This document shows, piece after piece, positions 20,713 to 31,669 of a stretch of DNA of 64,000 nt. The DNA is from Coix lacryma-jobi var. lacryma-jobi (lineage: Eukaryota > Streptophyta > Magnoliopsida > Poales > Poaceae). The DNA is taken from contig CM019827.1 of the NCBI GenBank assembly GCA_009763385.1, positions 93,594,177 through 93,658,176 of the forward strand, written 5' to 3'. The notes below the pieces were generated by a model. The model was not told the origin of the DNA. It saw nothing but the letters and a program-made list of their open reading frames with translations, and searched no databases. Position 1 is the stretch's first letter; every line of letters begins with the position of its first letter. The translations under genes were made by a program, and so were the position numbers.

Positions 20713-23460
20713 ATGGATCGAGGGAACGACAAGGCTCCTTATTTCGATGGGACAAACTATCCCTATCGGAAGATTCGGATGCGTGCTTATCTCAACAGCA
20801 TCGGATCTTCAGTCTGGGAAATATGTGAGAATGCTGAGTACGTAGTCCTTGCGGCTCATGTGGGTCAGATCCAGATTGACCAACACGAGGCCAACTCCAA
20901 GGCTCATAATGCTCTTCTAGCCAGCATCTCCCTTCATGAGTTCGAACGTGTCTCTGAGCTTGAGACGGTACGAGAGATCTGGGTGAAGCTTCAGAGCTAT
21001 CACGAGGGGACCGCTCAGGTCAAGACCAGACTCTTCGAGACCTACAAGCGAGAGTACGAGAACTTTGTTCAGTTGGAGGGAGAGACGATTGATGCCATGT
21101 TCGCTCGTTTCCAAACGATTGTGAACAAGATGCGTGCTAATCGGGCTAACTTACCCTATGACGATCACGAGAGGGCACTCAAGTTGCTATACGCCCTGGA
21201 TCGGAGGGTATGGGAGGTGAAGGTGTCGACCATCATAGAGTCTCCATCCTATGACACCCTCACCGTGGATGAGCTATTCAGCAAGCTCAAGTCCACCGAG
21301 ATTGATCACCTGACTCAGGCTAAGCTGAAGAAACCATCTTCACACACCATGGCTTTGGTCTCAGGCACAGGTGGATCGATCTTCTCTGCTGACGCTTCAC
21401 CTCTTCTGTTTTCTTTGTCTTCTTTGCTTACAGTCACAGAGGAGCAGTTGGAGGCGTTTGGAGACAACGAGCTCGCCCTCGTCATCACCCGGTTCTCGCG
21501 GTTTCACAACAACCGCTTGAATTGCCGGTGTGGTGGCGCACGCGAGGGCTGCTACAAGTGTGGTGATCTAGACCACTTCATGGCGAACTGCCCCAAGAAC
21601 GACAAGACCTTCCCCGGCAAGAACCGCAACTCCAGGCGCAAGGGCAAGCCGAAGAACAAGGCCAGGAAGAAGAAGAAGGGCGGCTACCGCCGAGAGGACA
21701 TGGAGAAGGCTTTCGATGCCAGTCGGCGTGCCTTCCTCGCCACCTTCAGCGATGGCGAGAAGACCTCCGACGGTGACTCCAGTGACGATGGGTCCGAGCA
21801 CAAGACTGAAGAACGCTTCAACGGACTCTGCTTCTTCGGCAAATCCTCCAAGTGTCTTTGCAGCATGGCCTTGGACGAAGAGGACTGCAAGTGCCAGGAC
21901 AAGGACGCCGACACCGACGACGACGACGATGACGACGCTTCCGAGGTACAAATTCTTCTCTTGTCGATCGTCTTACTGGTGAGCGCGATTCCCTTGTCGA
22001 CATAGTTACTCGGTCAGGATAAGCAACTCAAGCGAGCTATCCGAGAGCGCAATGAGTTTAAAGCTAAGATGAATGATGCGCTTAAGGAGCTTGAGGTTGC
22101 TAGGTCCGAGGTGAAGGTGACCGATGAGGAGGAGTGTGAGGAGTGCACGATGCATATGACAAACTTTGCCACCCTACAAACCAAGTATGCCTCCTTGACT
22201 GAGGTGTATGATGAGCTAAAGAGTAGGCTAGACTTGGTGGGTGATTGCAAAGAGTGTCCCTCCGTGAAGAAGGTGCTGGAGGAAGTGAAGGCAAGGCCTT
22301 CTTTGCTGGGTGCATGCATGTCCTGTCCTGGCTTGCGAACTGAGTTGGTAGAAGTTAGTGCCAAGCTTGTTGAAGCCATGAAGGCCAGCTCAGTTAGCAC
22401 CTTGTCCGCTCCATGTGAGCGATGCGTGGGGATGGAGCTTGAGATTGCCAACTGTCGGCATGACAGGATGCAAACCAAGGAGGAAAACACATACCTTCGG
22501 TCCATCCTGAGTTGGGTGTCATGCAGTGAGCCGCAGTTGGGCATGATGATCAGTCAGTTCAAGAGGGGAACTGATTGCTCGGGAGTAGGCTTTGCTTCAG
22601 GTGGGAAGGGCGCTAGTATCTTTGGCAAGATTGGTGAGTTTAGCGGAGTGAACCCGAGTGAGAAGCCATCCGCTATCCCTAAGCTTACCAAGATCACCCC
22701 ACCTGAGCCTCCCAAGCCTATCACCAAGGATGGTATCCTTGATGAACCTCCCAAGGCTCCACCTCGCAAGCAAGTGTGGATTCCCAAACCTAACCATCTT
22801 AGGAACACACTTGACACCCTTCCTGACGTCTCTAGTGATCCCCTTCCGAGAGGCAAGCAGCCAGCCAGTGTGAACAACCCTCGCAACTTTAGGAACCAAC
22901 AACCCAAGAGAGTGGTGAGGTTTGAGTGCGAGTACTGTCACCGTGAGGGTCACCTAGCTGAGTTTTGCTTTCGGAGGAAGAGAGACGCTAGGAAGGAGTT
23001 GGAGTTGAACAACCAGGCCAGGCACCACCCTCTCCATGGTGTGCAAGGTCGGGGAGTTCAGAGGCAGGGCGCTAGACCTGGAGGTGCACCTCCTCAGGTT
23101 GCTAGGCTCCAGGCAGCTAGACCACGAGGTGGTGGTCGTGCCCGTCGCGGTTCCGGTCGTCCTCAATACGACTGTGAGTCGGGTGTAAGAGGCTTTGCTG
23201 CTCAGTCCCATAGCGGACCACTTTTTCAGTATGGTGGTGATCGCATTGCTCAAATGGGACAAGTAGGTCAGTATGGAGGATTTCCGTTCCATAGCGGACC
23301 ACCCTTTCAGGTCGGTGGTGATCGCTATCCACCCATGGGACGAGGACAGCTTGGTGTTGCTGCTAACACTTTTTCTGGGCCTATGACACAACACTGGTAT
23401 CCTTCTCAGTATACTAACCCTAGTGTTGTGCCATATGCTCACTTCCTGCCTTTCTATTGA
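20713..23460 (+). pseudogene. Gag of element A, extended, with two zinc knuckles
   Basis: It starts MDRGNDKAPYFDGTNYPY, the usual Copia gag N-terminus. A CCHC knuckle (CYKCGDLDHFMANC) lies near 21550, followed by a basic stretch and an Asp-rich run near 21920. A frame slip near 21950 leads to a stop at 22005, and the original frame is recovered after about 22017. The second part is predicted coiled coil with CxxC pairs (CEEC, CKEC, CMSC, CERC), then a second CCHC knuckle (CEYCHREGHLAEFC, near 22930) and a Gly/Arg/Pro-rich tail. The gag stop TGA (23458-23460) overlaps the pol ATG by one base. Confidence 0.85.
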
Positions 23461-26400
23461 TGCAGGAACTTCGGTTGGAGAACATGTGGCTCATGGATTC
23501 CGGGTGTTCGCGCCACATGACCGGAAAGAAGGAATGGTTCTCCAGCCTTAGCCCCGTGATGCACAAGGAGTACATCACTTTCGGGGATAATAGTAGAGGT
23601 AAGGTTGTTTCTCATGGAGCTATTCGGCTCAATGAGAACTTTGTTCTTAAGGATGTTGCTTTGGTTTCGAACTTGCATTACAATCTGCTTTCTGTTTCGC
23701 AACTTCTTGAGGATGATTGTGAAGTGCGCTTTAAGAAGGGTCTGAGTCGTGTTTTAGACCCTCAGGGAGATCTTATTTGTTGGATTGTCCCTTTTGGCCG
23801 TGTTTTCAGAGCCGATTTTTCTCGTTCTTTTGGCTCTGCTAGATGTTTGATGGCTGGTCCTTCTTCTGATTTATGGAAGTGGCATAGGAGGCTCGGTCAC
23901 TTGAGTTTTGACTTGCTTGCAAGACTTAGCTCACTTGGCCTAATCCAAGGATTGCCCAAGCTTAAGTTTCAGAAGGACCTTGTTTGCCATCCTTGTCGTC
24001 ACGGGAAGATGGTTGCTGCTTCCCACCCACCTGTTAACCAGGTGATGACCAAGCAACCCGGTGAGCTCCTTCACATGGACACAGTTGGTCCAGCTCGGGT
24101 CTGCTCAGCGGGTGGGAAGTGGTACGTTCTAGTGATCGTTGACGATTTTTTGAGATACTCTTGGGTGTTTTTCATGGAGGGAAAGGATGAAGCTTTTTCT
24201 TTTGCTCGTGATTTGATTTTGAGGTTGAAAACTGAGTTTCCTCTTGATACCATTAGAGCTATTCGTAGTGATAATGGTACTGAGTTTGATAACTCTCAGT
24301 TTGCTTCATTCTGTTCTTCTAATGGAATCGAGCATCAGTTTTCTTCTCCTTATGTCCCTTAGCAAAACGGTGTTGTTGAGCGCAAAAACCGGACCCTTGT
24401 TGAGATGGCCAGGACGATGCTTGATGAGCATAGGACTCCTAGGCGTTTTTGGGCTGAGGCAATCAACACCGCTTGCCATGTTTCAAATCGCATCTTTCTT
24501 CGTGCTTTGATGAAAAAGACTTCTTATGAGTTGCGTTTTGGACGGGTACCCAAGGTGTCTCATTTTCGGGTATTTGGGTGCAAGTGTTTTATCCTGAAGC
24601 AAGGCAATTTGGATAAATTTGAATCTCGCTCTGCTGATGGGGTGTTTCTTGGTTATGCTTCTTATTCTTGTGCTTATCGAGTTCTTAACCTGGAAACTAA
24701 CCGAATAGTGGAGACCTGTGAGGTCACATTCGACGAGACTATGCCTTGTGTATCTTCTGCTTTTGATGTTGCAGGAGAACAGGAGATGGGAGAGACCATC
24801 TTTGTGGAGGAGGAGCAGGAGAATGCCGATTGGGGTGATCCCGAGCCACCACTGGCTGCCCCTGTCGACCCTGCGACGTCTACTTCAGCTCGAGGACCCG
24901 ATCCCACGACATCTTCTTCTTGGGGTCCTCTAGAGCCACCTCTCTAGCGAGCACCTGCTGCACCTCAAGGAGCGACTGCATCTAGCGTGGGGGAGGCGAC
25001 TTCGGCGAGGCAAGCGCCCCAAAGTGTTCAGCAAGTTCACCCCCCGCGGTAGATGATCGGTGGTATCGACCAGTGAGTCACGCGGTCGCGAGCGTATGAA
25101 ATCTCTCACTTTGCTCATTCTGCATTCGTTGCTTCTTTTGAGCCCAAAGATGTTGGACACACACTTTCTGATTCTAACTGGGTCAATGCCATGCATGAGG
25201 AGTTAGAAAACTTTGAGCGAAACCAAGTTTGGACCTTAGTTCCACCTCCACCACAATGCTACCCTATAGGTACCAAGTGGGTTTTCAAGAACAAAGAGGG
25301 TGAGGACGGGATGGTAGTGAGGAACAAGGCTAGACTAGTAGCCCAGGGTTTTTGCCAAAAAGAGGGAATAGACTATGAGGAAACCTTTGCCCCTGTAGCC
25401 CGTTTAGAAGCCATTAGAATCCTTCTAGCCTTTGCTGCTTCGAAGGGTTTTAAGCTTTACCAGATGGATGTCAAGAGTGCCTTCTTGAATGGGTATATAG
25501 AGGAAGAGGTTTATGTTAGGCAACCCCCTGGCTTTGAGGACCCCAAGTTTCCAAACCATGTTTATAAACTTTCAAAAGCTTTGTATGGTTTGAAACAAGC
25601 CCCGAGAGCGTGGTACGATCGTTTGAAAACCTTTTTACTCTCCAAGGGTTTTAAAATGGGACGGGTCGATAGAACTTCATTTCTCCTCAAGCAAGGCAAC
25701 GATACCCTGTTAGTCCAGATTTACGTGGATGATATCATCTTTGGTGGCTCTTCTCATGCGCTTGTTGCCAAGTTTGCAGATACTATGAGCAGGGAGTTCG
25801 AGATGAGTATGATGGGCGAGTTGACTTTCTTCCTCAGGTTGCAAATTAAGCAAACCCGAGATGGGACGTTTGTGCATCAAGGAAAATACATGAAGGATAT
25901 CCTGAAGAAATTCGACATGGGCGAGGCCAAGCCTCTTATGACGCCCATGCCGACGACTGCGGCGATGGACGCGGACTAGGACGGAGAGCTGGTTGACCAG
26001 AAGGAGTACAGAAGCATGATTGGCTCGCTTCTGTACCTGACGGCGACGAGGCCGGATATACAGTTTTCTGTGTGTCTGTGCGCTCGTTTTCAGGCGTCCC
26101 CTCGGACTTCCCACAAGCAAGCGGTCAAGCGCATCATGAGGTACCTCCGATACACTCCTGAGTTTGGACTTTGGTACTCTTCTTCTTCGACTCTTTCGCT
26201 TTGTGGTTATTCCGATGCAGATTTTGCCGGCTGTCGGCTTGAGCGCAAGTCTACTTCTGGGACTTGTCAGTTTCTTGGCTCTTCTTTGGTTTCGTGGTCT
26301 TCTCGCAAATAGTCGAACGTAGCTCAGTCTACTACTGAAGCTGAGTATGTTGCCGCTGCTTCTTGTGCTTCGCAGCTTTTATGGATGGTTGCTACACTGC

Positions 26401-26666
26401 ATGATTTTGGTCTAGATTTCAGTCGGGTCCCTTTGCTTTGCGACAGCACTTCTGCCATTAGTGTAGCAAAGAACCCTGTTCTTCACTCCAAGACCAAACA
26501 CATCGATGTTCGCTTTCACTTTCTTCGTGATCACTATGAGGAAGGCGACATTGATCTTAGGCATGTAGACACCCATAACCAGGTTGCGGATATTTTCACC
26601 AAGCCTTTGGATCTCTCAACATTTGCTAGGTTGAGAGGCGAGCTTGGTGTGTGTTTCCCCTTTTAG
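23460..26666 (+). pseudogene. Pol of element A (protease, integrase, RT, RNase H)
   Basis: A single frame of 1069 codons with no frameshift. Protease has MDSGCSRHMTG (near 23500). The GAG-pre-integrase region has WKWHRRLGHLS. The integrase core has HMDTVGPAR, RSDNGTEF and an ERKNRTLVEMARTM region. RT has FAPVARLEAIRILLAFAA and YVDDIIFGG (near 25730). RNase H has CGYSDADFAGC, a STTEAEYVAAA stretch and VADIFTKPL. Six nonsense codons kill it: TAG at 24360, 24945, 25050, 25977 and 26310, and TGA at 25074. At 25050 and 26310 the B copy has CAG. Confidence 0.95.
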
Positions 26667-28438
26667 ATGGGGGAAGCATTTTGCCTGTTGTACTATAGAC
26701 TGACTGTCTGATCCGTTTTGTTTTTGGGTCTTGAGTCTTTTCTGTTTTTTTTTTGGCTCCGATTCTGACTTCATCATGTAATCATCTTGCATTTTCAAGC
26801 TTCATGTCTATATTCCTTAGAATGAATTTATGCTCTGATTAGTGTATGCTTCGATGATATATGATGATGCTTGTAGTTTAGGCTCTCCTTGATCACTGCT
26901 ACATTGTGTGAGCTAAGCTATTCTTTCAGAACGATGAACATGCTTAATGAACTAAAAATTTGATACATGTTCACCATTGAGTTTGGCAACTAGAATGTGT
27001 AGGATGTGTTGAGGTCACTTGAGCTATTTCATATATGCTAGGTTGCTATGTCTCTAGTTCTGAGCCTTTCACTTGCTTGGGTTGTTCATATTCTGTTTAA
27101 AATGAACCAAGTATTAGTGAATTGAAAAGATCGAGATGGGATTGCTTTGTCAACACAACACGGTATTGAGACTGTTTCTCATAGCACCTTGAGTTAAACT
27201 TAAGCCGTGTAGTGTAAGACCGAAACCGATGCTTTAAGCTTCTAATTACATATGCATAGGCTTGGCTCGGTTGAAAAGTTAGGCAATGACAGGCTTTCAA
27301 CCTCTCGCAATCACATGCTGAATTTAAACTTGTGTTAAATAACCGCTGCAATTTCTCCGATAAAATCTAAAAACACAAGTCTATGTTTCATTCTATAGCA
27401 TGATGATTGAACTATGCTAGGGGTAGTTCACCTTGCATACATGTTTAGCACTTGTTTGACTTCCTGTCTATACATGTTTAGTGCTATTTTGATGGTGAAA
27501 CTACTTTCTGAACGGCTTAAAACTGCTCACTTGGCTTATGCTCTCATATCTTGTTTTCGGTGATCAGTTTGAGCCTTTGCTAGCACGTTTGTATGTTGCT
27601 ATGTAGTCGGATCAGCACTCATTAGAGCATTCTTTCACTCTTTTGAGTATATACCTGAAGCTGCTAACATGCATTTTTTTGACTCATATGCATTTGCTTG
27701 ACTCCGATAGGCATGACCTAGCTCCGTCTTTCTTACTTGAGTTCTTTATCCCCTCTCTTTTGATTGCAAGTTGTCCCCAAGGGGGAGAATGTTTTCAAGG
27801 ATGAGATCTTTTGTCTTGATGTGGTGACAATTTGCAATTGATGCTCCACTTGCTGAGGGGGAGTTCTTTGAGTGAGGGGGAGTTTTTCTGCCTGCTCCGA
27901 GTCGGTCTAATTTGATATCGATCTTTTAGCTAGTTGCGTCGAGCCTCTGTGCCTCTGTCTTGAGGGACTAGCTGTCTTCACCATATTTTGATGGTTCTTG
28001 ATTGGTATCGGGCTTACTACTGGTTGTATTGAGCCTTTGGTCCTCTATCTTGAGGGACTAGCAGTAGCCCCGTCTTATGCAGTCTTCATTTGGTTTCGAG
28101 CTTTCAGCTAGTGGTGTTGAGCCCCTTCTGCCTCTTCTTGAGGACTAGCTTGTTTCTGACTTGGTTGCGTCGAGCCGTTGCCCATGTCTTTGGGAACCAA
28201 GTCTTGTGCTCTCATTTTGATCGAGTTTTGCTATCTGATGAGTTGTTGCTCCGATCTTTTGCTTGGTTGTGTCGAACCGTTGCCCATGTCTTTGGGGACC
28301 AAGCTTCGCTTATCTCGACTTGTTCTTCTTCGGCCTTTTCTCTGGCTTTTGGACATTTCGAGTGAGTTTTCTCCTTCTACTTAATTTTGCTTTCTTTTAT
28401 TTTGGTTACGGTTACTATGAGTTGACGATGCACTCATC
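26667..28438 (+). other. Noncoding 3' region of element A with hairpin array
   Basis: About 1.8 kb between the RNase H stop and the polypurine tract, with no open frame worth calling. The part from 27928 to 28304 carries five stem-loop units. The homologous B region is 31670-33203. SIRE elements may carry an env-like frame here; none is seen. Confidence 0.7.
27928..28304 (+). repeat. Stem-loop array before the polypurine tract of element A
   Basis: Five units of about 45 nt. Stems are AGCTAGT/ACTAGCT (27928-27973), CTACTG/CAGTAG (28017-28067), AGCTAGT/ACTAGCT (28106-28150), ACTTGGTT/AACCAAGT (28159-28202) and GCTTGGTT/GACCAAGC (28261-28304, one G-U). The loops share a GTCGAGCC...TGTCTT.GGG core. 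Element B has at least three matching units at 31803-32039. Confidence 0.85.
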
Positions 28439-28449
28439 AAGGGGGAGAT
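28439..28449 (+). other. Polypurine tract of element A
   Basis: AAGGGGGAGAT lies directly before the 3' LTR. Element B has the same tract. Confidence 0.9.
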
Positions 28450-30068
28450 TGAGAACACAAGGTTGATATGTGCCCTTGTGGTTCCCTTCCTGAGTGATGA
28501 GTGATCGATCAACGGGCAACATGTCTCTTGGCTGTGTTGATGTGCAGGTGTGGAGCTCGGGCAGTGGTCGAAGGTGAGGTGAAGGTCAAGTAGGGACGTG
28601 TCGTGCCGACGGACCGGGAGCGGTGAAGGGCGGACGTGGAGCTTGGACCGACGGACCGGGAGACCTGAGGACCAGCTGTGGTAGCTGGCACGTGGCGTCG
28701 ACAAGCAAGAGCACATGGGGATGTGCGGTGCATCGGCCAAGTCGGGAGGAAGGTGATGGTGTCGAGACACTTGGCGGGGGGCCGAGAAGGATGGCGAATA
28801 CACTGTGCCCGGCGTGGAGGCTGGACATGCTCCGGCATCGATGCTGGAACTCGGGGTGTGCGAACCACATCCCGTCTACGGCACGGGTTCGGTAGCTGAG
28901 CCTCTAAAAGCTACCCTCGACAGTTTCCGAGTTTGGGCCTCAAAACTCGGGGTGGCCGGTTTCCGAGTTTGGGCCTCAAAACTCGGCGTGGACGGTTTCC
29001 AGGTTTGGGACACAAAACCTGGGCACACGGGTTTCTGAGTTTGGGCCACAAAACTCAGCCTGAGGACAGGTTTCCCGGTTTCAGCCTCAAAACCGGGGGA
29101 AGGCCCAGGTTTCCCGGTTTCGGCCTCAAAACCGGGGGGAGGTCCGCAAAAAAGACGGTCGACGCGTGGCGGCGTGGAGAGGCTGGCGTGGCGGCGCAGC
29201 TATCCGCGAGGTAGGCACGGCGGTCGACAGGACGGCACGTGGCGGCATCCTGAGGCTTGCGTCGAGGCGAAGCTAAGGATGAGATAGGCGCGTGGCCGTC
29301 GGATCGTGTTCAAGCAGAGTTGGACCGGGATACCCCTAGGGTTGGCCGCTTCGCTCTTGTATCTAGGGGTAGTAAGGGGATTATTGTTTTAGGCTATAAA
29401 TAAGAGAGGCACCCCTCCTCTCTCTCTATCCTAGCAGTCATTTGTTCCTGAGCACTCTCTCTCCTTAGCCCCCGCTTAGGTTCTAATCATACCTAGCTGC
29501 TAGCGATCCACAGGGAAGACTCAATCATGTCTCTGTGTTTTGGGAAGTTCAGGAAGTGAGACCGTATTCTCACGTTTGTCTCGTGTGGTTGCCACACGGC
29601 TGGAATTGATCGATTCGCGTTTTGTGTTTGTGTTCTTCGTGTTTAGGTTTTTCATCTCCCGGAGAATTCCTTCGTTCTTCCTCTCCGCGGACAGTCCGAG
29701 ACCTGTCCAGCAGACTTGCAGCACTGTTTGGTTTCTGCGCTTTTGCCGGCGGACAGTCCGGACTCCCAGTGTTGGACAGTCTGGCGTTCAGCGGACAGTC
29801 CGGGACCCTGAACCCGGACAGTCCGCGAATCTGCTGATTGTGCAGTTTTGCTCCGTGGCTTTGACAGTTGGTTTTGGGGTTTCTCCGAAGGTTCCGCTGT
29901 ACCACTAGGACATCTCCTAGGGTATCCACCTACTCGTAGGTCATGAACTCTCCAGTCGTCTTGAGTATTTGCTTCTGGGGTGATTTTCTGGGACAAGGGT
30001 CATCCTATTCACGAGTTGAATTTGAGGCTCCCATTCACCCCCCCTCTGATCGCTAATCCGGTCCTTCA
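28450..30068 (+). repeat. 3' LTR of element A
   Basis: 1619 bp, TGAGAACAC...CCTTCA. It is collinear with the 5' LTR, with about two mismatches in the first 200 bp. It lacks the stretch equal to 19703-20133 (bounded by CCGCG in the 5' LTR) and one ~130-bp unit. Hairpin array about 28890-29142; TATA 29394-29402. Confidence 0.95.
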
Positions 30069-31658
30069 TGTCCGCGAGCAGGTGGCGGACTGTCCGCCGG
30101 TCAAATGACCAAAACAACAAGGTTGCTAAAGTCCCCTGCTCAAGTCCCGGACTGTCCACGAAAACCAACGGCGGACTGTCCGCCGGTCAAGGACCAGTAA
30201 AGCACTCGAAGAACACAGCCACTGATCTGGCGTTTCCCCGATGCGTGGACTGTCCGCGGGTACACTGGCGGACTGTCCGCGAGTGTCGAGAAAGGGCGAT
30301 TTTGGTCGCCCTTAACTCAAATCTTCTCCAAATCAATTCAAACCAAAATCCCTTGATCCCAAACTTGGAGAGGATGATCACGAGGTAGTTAGGAGACTAT
30401 CCCCAAGAAAACATCCGCTCAAATTGACTCAATCAACGGGAAATCGAAAGGGAAGGTGTATGAATCGAAAAAGTGCCACGAAAATGAAATCGACCCGATC
30501 TACTTGTTCGTGAGGAGTTAGATGAATTCCTTTGGTCGAAATGACCTCCTCACTATAAAGAACAAGATGATTCAAGTGGATTTCGAAAAGACGCAGTATA
30601 GAGAGAGATCGAGTGACGGGAAAATCACAGAGAAACGAAGAACGCGAAGAACACGAACCAAAACGCGAATCAACACATCGATCTGCAACCGTTTGGCTAC
30701 CACACGCTACAACAGTGAGATTACGGTCTCACTTCCTCAAAATCTCCAGCACACAGAGGTATGGTTCTCTGCGGATCTCACCTAGCTACAGCAAGGGATT
30801 AGGAGAGCAGGAAACCCTAGAAGCAAAGAGCAAATGACTGAGATAGATGGGGAGGTGGGTGTCTCCCCCTACTTATCCTAATTCTAACTATTCCTAATTC
30901 CCACTCTACCCCTAACTAATTACAGAGCGAACCGGCTAAACCCTAGGGTTATTCTAGACCAACTCGTGGTAGGTGGTGATCCGACGGCCACGCCCGCACA
31001 ACTGGTAGCGTTGCCTCGACGCAACCTCACCGATTGCTGCCACGTGTCGCCACCGCTCTACTTGTCCTTTCCCGGATGTCGCACCCCTGGTTTTGTGGCC
31101 CAAATCGGGATACCAGCCTTCACAGCTAACCCCCGATTTTAAGGCCCAAACCGGGAAACCAGCCTACCATCGCCTGAGTTTTGAGGCCCAAACTCAGCAA
31201 ACCCGCAGCACCCAGGTTTTGAGGCCCAAACCTGGAAACCGTCCTCAGCCCGAGTTTTGTGGCCCAAACTCGGAAACCATCAGCGCCCAGGTTTTGAGGC
31301 CCAAACCTGGAAACCGTCCACTCGGTGGTGTTTCTGTGGCTCAACCACCAAACCGAGCCGTAGATGGGATGCACCGCCCGTGCACCCCGTCCACCTGCAA
31401 GTCTTCGCTCGACGATGTCCCAGGCTGTCAGCCACCACAGCTGATCCTCAGGCCACCGGTCCCTCAGTCCAAGCCTCACGTCCTCCCTTCGCCACTCTCG
31501 GTCCATCGGCACGGCACGTCTCTACTTGACCTTCACCTTGCCTTTGATCACTGTATCCATGCTCGACACCTGCACAACACAAGCCAAAGAACATGCGCAT
31601 TATCCCAGTTGACAATCACTCATCACTCAGAGACTCGGCATACACCCATGTATCCGCA

Positions 31659-31669
31659 ATCTCCCCCTT
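31659..31669 (-). other. Polypurine tract of element B
   Basis: Minus-strand AAGGGGGAGAT abuts the B 3' LTR and sits in GCACTCATCAAGGGGGAGAT, nearly as in A. Confidence 0.9.

Larger units (their letters stand above)
18459..30068 (+). mobile_element. Copia element A, nested in the 3' LTR of element B
   Basis: It is flanked by TGTCC (18454-18458 and 30069-30073). LTRs start TGAGAACACAAGG and end GGTCCTTCA. It has primer site, gag, pol (protease, integrase, RT, RNase H), a 1.8-kb noncoding 3' region and polypurine tract. Gag and pol are related to those of B throughout, and the LTRs share blocks with B but differ at the 5' end, so A and B are sister families. Pol has six nonsense codons and gag at least two frame breaks, so it is non-autonomous. 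Confidence 0.95.
17991..31658 (-). repeat. 3' LTR of element B, split by element A
   Basis: The LTR parts are 17991-18458 and 30069-31658. Removing element A and one TGTCC copy rejoins CTGCGGACTGTCCGCGAGC, exactly as in the other B LTR near 39890. The rejoined length is about 2.05 kb. Confidence 0.9.

Noticed and set aside
24360..26312. Programmed stop readthrough in element A pol
   Set aside because: Stops are scattered through conserved domains, and sister element B has sense codons at the sites that can be compared.
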